DNA of 64,000 bases from Sporanaerobium hydrogeniformans (GTDB lineage: Bacteria > Bacillota > Clostridia > Lachnospirales > Cellulosilyticaceae). Below the pieces are notes generated by a model. That model ran no database searches and was not told the DNA's origin. It worked only from the letters and a program-made list of their open reading frames with translations. Position numbers and translations under genes: made by a program. The DNA lies in the NCBI RefSeq assembly GCF_002735925.1, contig NZ_PEDL01000001.1, forward strand, positions 496,001-560,000, written 5' to 3'. Shown here in pieces: positions 26,372 to 34,529 of the stretch (its first letter is position 1; each line of letters begins with the position of its first letter).

Positions 26372-27583
26372 ATGAAAAGAAAAATCCTGTCGGTTTGGCA
26401 ACTTAATCATTATGTAAGTGGGCTTATAGAGCAAGATTATATGCTAAGTGATGTATGGGTTTCGGGTGAAATATCTAACTGTAAATATCATCAGTCTGGC
26501 CATGTGTATTTTACCCTTAAGGATGAAAGGGCAAGCATTAATGCAGTACTTTTTGAAAGAGATGCACAAAAACTTACCTTTCACCTTGTAGAAGGGATGA
26601 AAATTTTTGCAAGAGCTAGACTTGCGATTTACGAAAAAACAGGCGCTTATCAAGCCTATGTTTTTGATGTTGAAAAACAAGGTAAAGGACTTTTGTATGA
26701 GCAATTTGAGGCTCTTAAAAAGCGCTTAGAACAAGAGGGTTTATTTGATACACAATATAAAAAGCCGATTCCTAAATACCCCAAAAGAGTAGGAATCATC
26801 ACTTCAGCTACAGGAGCTGCTATAGAAGATATTTGTCAAATTTCAAAAAGACGTAATGCGAGCATTCCTCTTTATATTTATCCCGTACATGTACAAGGTG
26901 ATTTGGCTGTTCCAGAAATCATAGCAGCTATTAGAAAAGCCAATGAAGATGACTTAGTAGATGTTCTCATTGTAGGACGTGGTGGTGGTTCCATAGAGGA
27001 TCTTTGGGCCTTTAATGAAGAAGAAGTAGCGCGTACAATTTTTAACTCAAGGCTCCCTATTGTATCAGCAGTAGGACATGAAATTGACTTTACAATTGCA
27101 GACTTTGTAAGTGATTTAAGAGCAGCAACACCTTCAGCAGCAGCAGAGCTTGTGATTTACTCACAGGCTGAAGTCAAAGAACAAGTAGAGCGCTACGCAG
27201 CACATTTAACTTATATGATGAAACAGCAGCTTGGGTTAGCACAAGGTAAGCTAGAAGCCCTTTTAAATAGACCTGTTTACCGGTCAAAAGATAAATACTA
27301 TAAAGATAAGATGCAGGAAGTGGATCTTTTGATGCAGCAACTCCATAAAGAGTATAAGCATCAAGTGCAAGATAAAGTGCGCCTCTATGAATTAGCACTA
27401 GAGAAGCTTGAGAAGCTTTCTCCACTTACCACTTTAAAAAGAGGGTATAGTTTAGTGACTAATGAGAGAGGGCAAGTAGTGACTTCTATAAAAATGCTTG
27501 AAAAGGGTGAACACTTGCAGCTCACATTAAAGGATGGGAGCATAGGTGTGCAGGTTCAGGAAGAGGTGAAAACAAATGGCTAA
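26372..27583 (+). CDS. xseA: Exodeoxyribonuclease VII large subunit
   Basis: This 403-residue catalytic subunit of the single-strand-specific exonuclease has an N-terminal OB-fold (VSGEISNCKYHQSGHVYFTLKD), then the catalytic domain with GIITSATGAAIEDI near residue 137, VGRGGGSIEDLWAFNEE near residue 200 and SAVGHEIDFTIADFVSDLRAATPSAAAE near residue 230, and a C-terminal coiled coil. It starts 2 bases after the nusB stop and overlaps xseB by 8 bases. Both subunits are therefore probably made together. Confidence 0.95.
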   Translation: MKRKILSVWQLNHYVSGLIEQDYMLSDVWVSGEISNCKYHQSGHVYFTLKDERASINAVLFERDAQKLTFHLVEGMKIFARARLAIYEKTGAYQAYVFDVEKQGKGLLYEQFEALKKRLEQEGLFDTQYKKPIPKYPKRVGIITSATGAAIEDICQISKRRNASIPLYIYPVHVQGDLAVPEIIAAIRKANEDDLVDVLIVGRGGGSIEDLWAFNEEEVARTIFNSRLPIVSAVGHEIDFTIADFVSDLRAATPSAAAELVIYSQAEVKEQVERYAAHLTYMMKQQLGLAQGKLEALLNRPVYRSKDKYYKDKMQEVDLLMQQLHKEYKHQVQDKVRLYELALEKLEKLSPLTTLKRGYSLVTNERGQVVTSIKMLEKGEHLQLTLKDGSIGVQVQEEVKTNG

Positions 27584-27797
27584 AAAACAAAAAAAATTTG
27601 AAGAAGCTTTAGGTGAACTGGAACAAATTATTACGAACCTAGAAGCTGGAAATATGACGTTAGAAGAAAGCATTAAGAGATATAAAGAGGGCATGGATCT
27701 AGCGACAGAGTGTTTAACTGTGCTTAAAAAAGCGGAGCAGGAGATTTTTATTTATGAGCAGGAAGGGTATAAGAAATTAGAGGGGGTGACTAAATGA
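27576..27797 (+). CDS. xseB: Exodeoxyribonuclease VII small subunit
   Basis: This 73-residue helical subunit has the family core FEEALGELEQIITNLEAGNMTLEESIKRYKEGM. It binds the coiled coil of XseA. The ATG lies inside the xseA end and the stop overlaps the ispA start by 4 bases (ATGA-type coupling), so translation along xseA-xseB-ispA is linked. Confidence 0.95.
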   Translation: MAKKQKKFEEALGELEQIITNLEAGNMTLEESIKRYKEGMDLATECLTVLKKAEQEIFIYEQEGYKKLEGVTK

Positions 27798-28669
27798 AAA
27801 AGACACTAAATGCCTATAGTGAGCAAATGAATCAATTGATGGGGAAAGCCATTTGTCTCCCACATGGTCCTTTTAGTGAGCTTCACGAGGCCATGCGCTA
27901 TAGTCTTAATGCCGGTGGTAAGCGTATTCGGCCTGTTTTGATGCAGCTTTGTTATGAGGCAGTAGGTGGTAAAGAAGAAATTGAGAGCTTCTTAATGGCT
28001 ATTGAGATGATTCATACCTATTCACTTATTCACGATGATTTACCTGCTATGGATGATGATGACTTAAGAAGAGGGAAACCTACCAATCATATGGTTTTTG
28101 GTGAAGCAACAGCCATTTTAGCAGGGGATGCTCTTTTAACAGAAGCTTTTCAAATAATGCTCAGTGATGCACTGAGGCATGGGGGACTAGAACGTATACG
28201 TGCTGCCCATATTTTAAGCGAAGCCAGTGGTATGGGAGGGATGATTGGTGGACAAATCTTAGATATGGCAAGTGAAAATAAAACCATTGATTTAGCCACT
28301 TTAGATTGTATTCAACTTCATAAAACAGGTGCACTTATTGCTGCAGCAACTAAAATGGGGGCAGTTTTAGGTGGTGGAGGTAGCAAGGAAATAGCTGCTT
28401 TAGAAGCTTATGGTAAGTATATAGGGAAGGTATTTCAAATCGTAGATGATATCCTAGATGCTATTTCTACAGCAGAAGAGCTAGGTAAACCTGTGCATAG
28501 TGATGAAAAAAATGAAAAAAATACTTACTTAAGTTTTTACTCCATTGAAGAGAGCTATGCTATTGCAAAGGCGTTAACAGACAAAGCACTTAAGCTTCTT
28601 GAACAGATACCAGGGGATACCAGCTTGTTAGCAGAAATTGCTGAGACACTTATAAAAAGAAAAAATTAG
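27794..28669 (+). CDS. ispA: Polyprenyl (farnesyl/geranyl) diphosphate synthase
   Basis: This 291-residue prenyltransferase condenses isopentenyl diphosphate with allylic diphosphates. The first Asp-rich motif is in IHDDLPAMDDDDLRRGKP near residue 82, the second is DDILDAI near residue 215, and GGKRIRP near residue 36 binds the diphosphate. The short-chain family is clear; the exact product length (C10, C15 or C20) is not certain from motifs. It shares an operon with dxs, which supplies the precursor pathway. Confidence 0.94.
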   Translation: MKKTLNAYSEQMNQLMGKAICLPHGPFSELHEAMRYSLNAGGKRIRPVLMQLCYEAVGGKEEIESFLMAIEMIHTYSLIHDDLPAMDDDDLRRGKPTNHMVFGEATAILAGDALLTEAFQIMLSDALRHGGLERIRAAHILSEASGMGGMIGGQILDMASENKTIDLATLDCIQLHKTGALIAAATKMGAVLGGGGSKEIAALEAYGKYIGKVFQIVDDILDAISTAEELGKPVHSDEKNEKNTYLSFYSIEESYAIAKALTDKALKLLEQIPGDTSLLAEIAETLIKRKN

Positions 28670-28678
28670 GAGGAAGCG

Positions 28679-29128
28679 ATGAACTACATTGCACAAATCA
28701 GTAGAAATTCAGTTCTATGGGTGTCTATTTTAAGTTGGTTTACGGCTCAAGTTTTGAAAATAGTGATTACACTTTTTGAAGAACATCGTTTAGACCTTAA
28801 ACTTTTTTTTGCATCAGGGGGGATGCCGAGTTCACATAGTTCTTTTGTTACAGCCTTAGCTGTTAGTATAGGGCAACTTTATGGCTATGACAGTCCATTT
28901 TTTGCAATAGCGGCTGTTTTTAGTTTTATTGTTATGTATGATGCGGCACATGTACGTTTGCAAGCTGGGAAACAAGCCGTTATGATTAATCAAATTATTG
29001 AAATATTAGGTAATCCTAATTTAAATCCGGAACAACGTTTAAAGGAAATATTAGGTCATACACCTGTGCAAGTAGCGGCTGGTGCCATACTAGGTGTAGT
29101 CATTGCTCTCATTTTCTTTGGTGTATAA
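28679..29128 (+). CDS. Divergent PAP2 family membrane protein (DUF212, YuiD-like)
   Basis: This 149-residue membrane protein has the conserved GGMPSSHSSFVTALA near residue 49 and MYDAAHVRLQAGKQA near residue 92, which match the DUF212/acid phosphatase-like family. The SSH and R/H residues resemble the PAP2 phosphatase motifs. In this operon a role in dephosphorylating a polyprenyl diphosphate is plausible but unproven. It lies between ispA and the OLE RNA region, and a GGAGGAAG site precedes the ATG. Confidence 0.88.
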   Translation: MNYIAQISRNSVLWVSILSWFTAQVLKIVITLFEEHRLDLKLFFASGGMPSSHSSFVTALAVSIGQLYGYDSPFFAIAAVFSFIVMYDAAHVRLQAGKQAVMINQIIEILGNPNLNPEQRLKEILGHTPVQVAAGAILGVVIALIFFGV

Positions 29129-29169
29129 AGACAGTTGAAAAAATAAATTGAGACTGCTATAATGTGTTA

Positions 29170-29805
29170 AAAGCGACTTATGACACGCTTTTCAAAAGAT
29201 AAGATGCAGTATTCTAGTCAAGCTGGCATGTTTTGAAGACGGGCCTAAAAATCCGTTTTAGGGCATATCGATGAAGTTCCTGGTGTTGGCTTGTAGCGCC
29301 CCGTTATGGGCTGATGCTGGGGGTTAAGGTTTGAGGGCGATCCATAAGGGCATATGGGCGTTGACCCTTTTACCGTGGAGACCTATGTTTGTGCTTATTC
29401 CTATGGGAATAATGTATGACTTAGGATGAAACCTACCATGCGGTATAGGCTGTGGGTAGAGTAGCCTGCCTTGAGTGATGGTGGGAGGACACTCATTTAC
29501 CTTTTTCTTTCTCGGCCAAGAAGGGAGGAGGATTGTGGGTAGAAACCTAATTCGCAAAAGAGGATAGGAACATGATAGCTTGCGCGAGGAAAACTCCTAG
29601 ACTGTTTCAAAGGAAGGTCTTAAATGGATTACAGTGTGGTTTCAAGGCGATCTGGCTTGGCACTTAGGTGCTGGGGCTTCTTTAAAGGGAAACCACTCAT
29701 TTGGTGACAAAAGAGTAGAGGCTTGGGAAAACCTGCTAGACCATATGCCACAAAATTTACATTTTAGGCTGTCTCATCTTTTGAAGAGTGGGTGATAAGT
29801 CGTTT
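29170..29805 (+). ncRNA. ole: OLE RNA (ornate large extremophilic RNA)
   Basis: There is no plausible gene here for about 640 bases, yet the DNA is GC-rich relative to its surroundings and full of GNRA-like and paired blocks. The ends pair: CGACTTAT (29174-29181) with ATAAGTCG (29795-29802), CAC (29184-29186) with GTG (29792-29794), and the 13-mer 29188-29200 with 29776-29788 apart from one G-U pair. This forms a long closing stem. The length (about 630 nt), the location between ispA and dxs, and the following gene for a membrane protein of the OapA type are all characteristic of OLE RNA, a membrane-associated RNA of Gram-positive anaerobes and extremophiles. The identification rests on context, size and closing stem; I could not run a covariance search. 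Confidence 0.88.
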
Positions 29806-29825
29806 ACAAAAGGAGCAAAAAAGAA

Positions 29826-30413
29826 ATGCCAAAACCCAAAAAAGCAAAAGTCAAATTTAAAAAGGTAAAGCTTAAAAAGCAATCTATAAAAACCTTTGAG
29901 ATTATTATAGGTGTTACTTTTATCATAGCGACTTCGTTTAGTTATATTTTTGAGGTACTTATGGCAGATGTGCCCCTTTTGGTGGCTTTTCTAATGCTTG
30001 TTAGTATTATTATTATAGGAATTATTTGTGACGGTATTGGTAATGCCGTTGTATCTGTTGATGAAGTAACCTTTCATTCCATGGCAGCCCAAAAAGTAAA
30101 GGGTGCTAAGGAGAGTATCAAACTGGTGCGAAATGCTCCTATGGTAGCCAATATTTTTAATGATGTCATAGGTGACATTGCAGGGATTATATCAGGGAGT
30201 ACAGGGACTGCCATTGTCCTGGCTCTAGAAGAAGGCTTTGGTCGTAAATCCATCCTTTTATCCATTGCAATGAGTGGCTTTATTGCTGCTATGACAGTCG
30301 GTGGTAAAGCATTAGGTAAGAGTTATGCCATTATGTATTCACGCTACATTGTTTATTATGTAGGTGTATGCCTTTACTATATGAAGCGGCTATTTAGTAG
30401 AAAAAAGAACTAG
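29826..30413 (+). CDS. oapA: OLE-associated membrane protein OapA
   Basis: This 195-residue protein has a very basic start (about 14 Lys in the first 25 residues) and about four membrane segments (residues 28-65, 118-135, 140-160, 165-180). Conserved-looking motifs include CDGIGNAV near residue 61 and NDVIGDIAG near residue 110, resembling DUF21/CNNM-type transporters. In Bacillus halodurans the homologue binds OLE RNA and localises it to the membrane. The gene lies 21 bases after the RNA end with an AAAGGAGC site. A basic N-terminus fits RNA contact, although that is inference. Confidence 0.88.
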   Translation: MPKPKKAKVKFKKVKLKKQSIKTFEIIIGVTFIIATSFSYIFEVLMADVPLLVAFLMLVSIIIIGIICDGIGNAVVSVDEVTFHSMAAQKVKGAKESIKLVRNAPMVANIFNDVIGDIAGIISGSTGTAIVLALEEGFGRKSILLSIAMSGFIAAMTVGGKALGKSYAIMYSRYIVYYVGVCLYYMKRLFSRKKN

Positions 30414-30444
30414 AATGACAATCAATGGGGTTGTCATTTTTTTT
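30414..30444 (+). terminator. Intrinsic terminator between oapA and dxs
   Basis: AATGACAA (30414-30421) pairs with TTGTCATT (30431-30438) across a 9-base loop, followed by a T run to 30444. The stem is AT-rich, so termination may be partial. It starts right after the oapA stop codon. Confidence 0.6.
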
Positions 30445-30494
30445 AAGTGATAGATGGAAAAGAAAGACAGATTACAGTAAAAGTGAGGCGTCGT

Positions 30495-32369
30495 ATGCTA
30501 AAATTATTAAAACAAATTAAAGGACCAGAAAATTTAAAGGCCTTAAAAGAAGAGGAACTAATAGAACTTGCTAAAGAGGTGAGGCAATTCCTTGTTCAAT
30601 CTCTTGCACAAACAGGAGGACATTTAGCCTCTAATCTCGGTGTCGTAGAACTTACCATTGCACTACATTATGTGTTTAATTCTCCGCAAGATAAGATGAT
30701 ATGGGATGTAGGTCACCAAGCGTATGTGCATAAATTACTTACGGGTAGGCGTAAAGGTTTTCAGTCCCTCAGACAATTTGGAGGAATGAGTGGTTTTCCT
30801 AAAACAAAGGAGAGTGCTCATGATGTTTTTGAAACAGGGCATAGCTCTACATCTATCTCAGCAGCCCTTGGAATGGCAGTGGCTAGAGATTTAAAGGGAG
30901 AAGACCATCAAGTGATTGCAATTATTGGGGATGGTGCCTTAACAGGTGGTATGGCTTTTGAAGCACTTAATAATGCAGGGCGTGGACATACTCACCTTAT
31001 TGTTATTTTAAATGATAATGAAATGTCTATTTCGAAAAATGTAGGGGGCATGGTAAAGTATTTAACGAAGCTTCGTTCTAGCAGAGATTATTTAAGAGCT
31101 AAAGAAGGTGTAGAAGATGCTTTAAATCAAGTGCCAGTTATTGGCGAGCATATGGTACACACCATTAAACGTACAAAAGGTAAATTCAAAAGCTTTTTAA
31201 TTGAAAATACACTTTTTGAACAATTGGGTGTTACCTATCTAGGACCTATTGATGGACATTCTTATGAAGAACTTCTAGATATTTTGGAGAATGCAAAGGG
31301 GATGAAGGGGCCTGTTCTTATTCATGTAAAGACTAAGAAGGGCAAAGGTTACCGTCTAGCGGAAGAAAATCCTTCGGCCTTCCATGGAGTTTCCTCCTTT
31401 AATATTGCAACAGGAGAAATAAGTAAAAAATGTGAAGGAAAAAGCTTTTCTTCTGCTTTTGGTGAAGCCATGTTGCAAATGGCTTCTGAAAGAGAGGATG
31501 TGGTAGCTATTTCTGCAGCTATGCCAGAGGGAACAGGGCTTTTAGAGTTTTCAAAAGCATATCCTCGTCGCTTTTTTGATGTAGGGATAGCAGAACAACA
31601 TAGTATTACTTTTGCAGCAGGCTTAGCTGCGCAAGGTATACGACCTGTAGCCGCTATTTATTCTTCTTTCTTACAACGTGCCTATGATCAAATTTTACAT
31701 GATGTTTGTTTGCAAAACTTGCCCGTTATTTTGGGGATAGATAGAGCGGGGCTTGTAGGTGAAGATGGAGCAACGCATCAAGGTCTATATGATATAGCCT
31801 ACTTAAGTAGTATGCCTAATATGCATATTTTAGCTCCTAAGGTACCAGAAGAAGTAGAGGGGGCTATCCGTTATGCATTACATCTTAATGCACCTGTTGC
31901 TATCCGTTATCCAAGGGGAACGGCTACCCTAGAAGTAGCTTATCATCATGACTATAAAGACGTAAGTTTGAAAACCTTAAAAGCTGGTCATACTAGAGCT
32001 ATATTAGCTTGTGGGAAGTTTGTAGGCTTAGCGCTTGAGGTAAGTCAATTACTTGAAGAACAAGGAGAGAGTTTGGCTGTTATAGAAGCACCTTGTTGTT
32101 ATCCTCTTGATAAGGAAGGGCTTTTAAAGATTGCTCAAGGATATGACTACCTCTTTACACTAGAAGATGGTATACTATTAGGAGGCTTTGGTGAGAAGGT
32201 CTTTAGCCTACTTATTCAAGAAGGCTATACTATAAAAGGCCATCAGTTCGGATATGAGAGTGGCATTGTTGAGCATGGAGATATTGCTCATTTATTAGAA
32301 AAAGAAGGTCTTACACCTCAGAAGATCAGTGTGCAAATACAAAGATTATGTGGGAAAGAGAGCAAATAG
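30495..32369 (+). CDS. dxs: 1-deoxy-D-xylulose-5-phosphate synthase
   Basis: This is about 624 residues. The thiamine-diphosphate enzyme joins pyruvate and glyceraldehyde 3-phosphate to start the MEP isoprenoid pathway. Features include GGHLASNLGVVELT near residue 45, WDVGHQAYVHKLLTGR near residue 75, the cofactor motif GDGALTGGMAFEALNNAG near residue 150, and the transketolase-like region FDVGIAEQHSITFAAGLA near residue 370. The frame is open upstream to a GTG at 30447, but the ATG at 30495 follows GTGAGG with a 6-base spacing and matches the usual N-terminus. Confidence 0.95.
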   Translation: MLKLLKQIKGPENLKALKEEELIELAKEVRQFLVQSLAQTGGHLASNLGVVELTIALHYVFNSPQDKMIWDVGHQAYVHKLLTGRRKGFQSLRQFGGMSGFPKTKESAHDVFETGHSSTSISAALGMAVARDLKGEDHQVIAIIGDGALTGGMAFEALNNAGRGHTHLIVILNDNEMSISKNVGGMVKYLTKLRSSRDYLRAKEGVEDALNQVPVIGEHMVHTIKRTKGKFKSFLIENTLFEQLGVTYLGPIDGHSYEELLDILENAKGMKGPVLIHVKTKKGKGYRLAEENPSAFHGVSSFNIATGEISKKCEGKSFSSAFGEAMLQMASEREDVVAISAAMPEGTGLLEFSKAYPRRFFDVGIAEQHSITFAAGLAAQGIRPVAAIYSSFLQRAYDQILHDVCLQNLPVILGIDRAGLVGEDGATHQGLYDIAYLSSMPNMHILAPKVPEEVEGAIRYALHLNAPVAIRYPRGTATLEVAYHHDYKDVSLKTLKAGHTRAILACGKFVGLALEVSQLLEEQGESLAVIEAPCCYPLDKEGLLKIAQGYDYLFTLEDGILLGGFGEKVFSLLIQEGYTIKGHQFGYESGIVEHGDIAHLLEKEGLTPQKISVQIQRLCGKESK

Positions 32370-32373
32370 ATAT

Positions 32374-33177
32374 ATGGATGAAAAAGAAAGACTAGATGTG
32401 CTCTTAGTAGAGCTAGGACTTGCTGAGTCAAGAGAAAAAGCAAAAGCCTATATTATGGCTGGTGTTGTCTATGTAGAAGGACAAAAGGAAGATAAACCAG
32501 GTCTTAAGGTGAAACGCTCTGCTCAGTTAGAGGTAAGAGAGCGAATGAAATATGTAAGCCGAGGTGGGCTTAAATTAGAAAAAGCTATGACAAGCTTTGG
32601 CGTGCCATTAGAAGGTAAAACGTGTATGGATGTAGGTGCTTCAACAGGTGGTTTTACAGACTGTATGCTTCAAAATGGCGCTATAAAAGTATATGCGGTA
32701 GATGTGGGATATGGACAACTTGCATGGAAGCTTCGTCAAGATGAGCGAGTGGTGTGTATGGAGAAAACCAACATTCGTTATGTGACACCAGAAGCAATTG
32801 GTGAAACAATTGATTTTAGCTCCATTGATGTCTCCTTTATTTCTCTAACGAAAGTATTAGAGCCACTTTCTCATCTTTTAAGTGAGGGAGCCGACGTAGT
32901 AGCACTTATTAAACCACAATTTGAAGCAGGCAGAGATCAAGTTGAAAAGCATGGTGTTGTGCGTAAGCCAAAGGTACATGAGCAAGTTATTTATGATGTT
33001 TGGAACTATGCAAAAAGTATTGGCTTTGGTATACAAGGATTAGATTTTTCACCTATTAAAGGTCCAGAAGGTAATATAGAATACCTCATTCACCTAAAAA
33101 AAGATGGGGAAGATCTGTTAGCAAATCAAGAAGAAAGCATTAGCCAAGTAGTCACTTCATCACATCAAAGCTTATAA
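32374..33177 (+). CDS. tlyA: TlyA-family RNA 2'-O-methyltransferase
   Basis: This 267-residue protein combines an N-terminal S4 RNA-binding domain (RLDVLLVELGLAESREKAKAYIMAG) with an FtsJ-type methyltransferase domain. The SAM motif is CMDVGASTGGFTDCMLQNGA near residue 82. TlyA homologues methylate 16S and 23S rRNA nucleotides, and the old name 'hemolysin' is misleading. The ATG at 32374 lies 4 bases after the dxs stop. The site upstream is weak, consistent with coupling to dxs translation. Confidence 0.92.
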   Translation: MDEKERLDVLLVELGLAESREKAKAYIMAGVVYVEGQKEDKPGLKVKRSAQLEVRERMKYVSRGGLKLEKAMTSFGVPLEGKTCMDVGASTGGFTDCMLQNGAIKVYAVDVGYGQLAWKLRQDERVVCMEKTNIRYVTPEAIGETIDFSSIDVSFISLTKVLEPLSHLLSEGADVVALIKPQFEAGRDQVEKHGVVRKPKVHEQVIYDVWNYAKSIGFGIQGLDFSPIKGPEGNIEYLIHLKKDGEDLLANQEESISQVVTSSHQSL

Positions 33178-33189
33178 GAGGGGGCAGGT

Positions 33190-34050
33190 ATGAAGACGAT
33201 AGGGATTATTCCTAATTTATTAAAGGATACAGAGTTAGAGATTACAAAGCATGTGGTAGATTGGCTCATAGGTGAAGGTTATAAGACGTATGGTTCAAGT
33301 CATATTGCAGATCAAGTAAAGGGCTTATCTCCTTGTGAAAGTGAAGAAGAACTTTATATAAACAGTGATATTCTCATTGCTATAGGCGGAGATGGCACTA
33401 TTTTAGCAGCAGCAGAAAAAGCGAGCTTAGCCGATGTACCTATTATAGGGATTAATTTAGGACGCTTAGGTTTTTTAGCAGACATAGAGCCACAAGATAT
33501 TACCGCCTCTTTGCATAAGCTTTTACAGGAAAATTACCGTATTGAAGAGCGTATGATGCTTCGAGCCAAAATCATTACACCTGGGGGGAAGGAGTATATC
33601 TTCAATGCTCTTAATGATATCAATATTATAAGGGGGAATGTGTCAAGGCTGACTGAGTTTGAAATTTTAGTAAATGATGAGCTCTGTGATATTTATCCAG
33701 CGGATGGTATTATTGTTTCAACACCTACAGGTTCGACCGCTTATAATCTGTCAGCAGGAGGACCTATTGTTTTACCTCATACGAAGGCGTATATTTTAAC
33801 ACCTATTTGTCCACATACGATTTATTCTAAGTCCATTATTCTAGCAGAAGAAGATGTTGTTCAAATCAAAACCTGTAACCATGATAATATGAATATGGCT
33901 TTAAATATTGATGGAAATATAAAGATGTATTTAACGCCCAATCATTTTATACAAATTGATAAGTCCCCTTATGTAACGAGACTGATTAAATTATCAGAGT
34001 TGAAGTTTTTTGATATTCTTAGAAAAAAAATAGTAGAAAGGCGAAGATAA
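33190..34050 (+). CDS. nadK: NAD kinase
   Basis: This 286-residue enzyme phosphorylates NAD to NADP. The diagnostic GGDG motif is in IAIGGDGTILAAAEKA near residue 66; NDINIIRG near residue 143 and DGIIVSTPTGSTAYNLSAGGPIV near residue 176 line the active site. Length and motifs are standard. The ATG follows AGAGGGGGCAGG, and the gene is 1 base before argR. Confidence 0.95.
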   Translation: MKTIGIIPNLLKDTELEITKHVVDWLIGEGYKTYGSSHIADQVKGLSPCESEEELYINSDILIAIGGDGTILAAAEKASLADVPIIGINLGRLGFLADIEPQDITASLHKLLQENYRIEERMMLRAKIITPGGKEYIFNALNDINIIRGNVSRLTEFEILVNDELCDIYPADGIIVSTPTGSTAYNLSAGGPIVLPHTKAYILTPICPHTIYSKSIILAEEDVVQIKTCNHDNMNMALNIDGNIKMYLTPNHFIQIDKSPYVTRLIKLSELKFFDILRKKIVERRR

Positions 34051-34051
34051 G

Positions 34052-34510
34052 ATGGGAATGAAGGAACAAAGACAATCGGCAATCCTTAGTTTGATTCAAA
34101 AACATGAGATTGAGACACAGGAGGACTTAGCAACTTCTTTAGAGAATCAAGGCTTTCGTGTAACACAGGCTACTGTATCACGTGATATTCGTGAGCTCAA
34201 GCTTACCAAGGTAGCTAGTAAAAGTGGGGGACAAAAATATGTTGCCCTTACTAATTATGAGCAGCAAGTATCAGAAAAGGTTATTCGTGTTTTTAAGGAT
34301 GCTTTTGTAGGGATGGAATGTGCAGGCAATATCCTGGTTATTCGGACATTAATAGGTATGGGAAATGCAGTAGCAGCAGCTATTGATGCTTTTAACTTTG
34401 AAGAAATTGTAGGTACACTAGCTGGAGATGATACTATTTTTTGTGTAATTAAAACAGTAGATGAGATGAATACTATAATGAATAAGTTTAAAGAGATACT
34501 GGGTTCATAA
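34052..34510 (+). CDS. argR: Arginine repressor ArgR
   Basis: This 152-residue regulator has an N-terminal winged helix (QATVSRDIRELKL near residue 47) and a C-terminal oligomerisation/arginine-binding domain (GTLAGDDTIFCVIKT near residue 124). It represses arginine biosynthesis and activates catabolism in other bacteria. The conserved argR-recN adjacency is present, with recN 19 bases downstream. No arginine genes are nearby, so its targets are elsewhere. Confidence 0.94.
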   Translation: MGMKEQRQSAILSLIQKHEIETQEDLATSLENQGFRVTQATVSRDIRELKLTKVASKSGGQKYVALTNYEQQVSEKVIRVFKDAFVGMECAGNILVIRTLIGMGNAVAAAIDAFNFEEIVGTLAGDDTIFCVIKTVDEMNTIMNKFKEILGS

Positions 34511-34529
34511 GGTAAGGAGTGATGCATAA

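Noticed and set aside
29129-29825. Minus-strand 77-residue open frame (29324-29557) within the structured RNA
   Set aside because: It has no recognisable motif, lies entirely in the region whose ends form the OLE closing stem, and has no convincing ribosome site.
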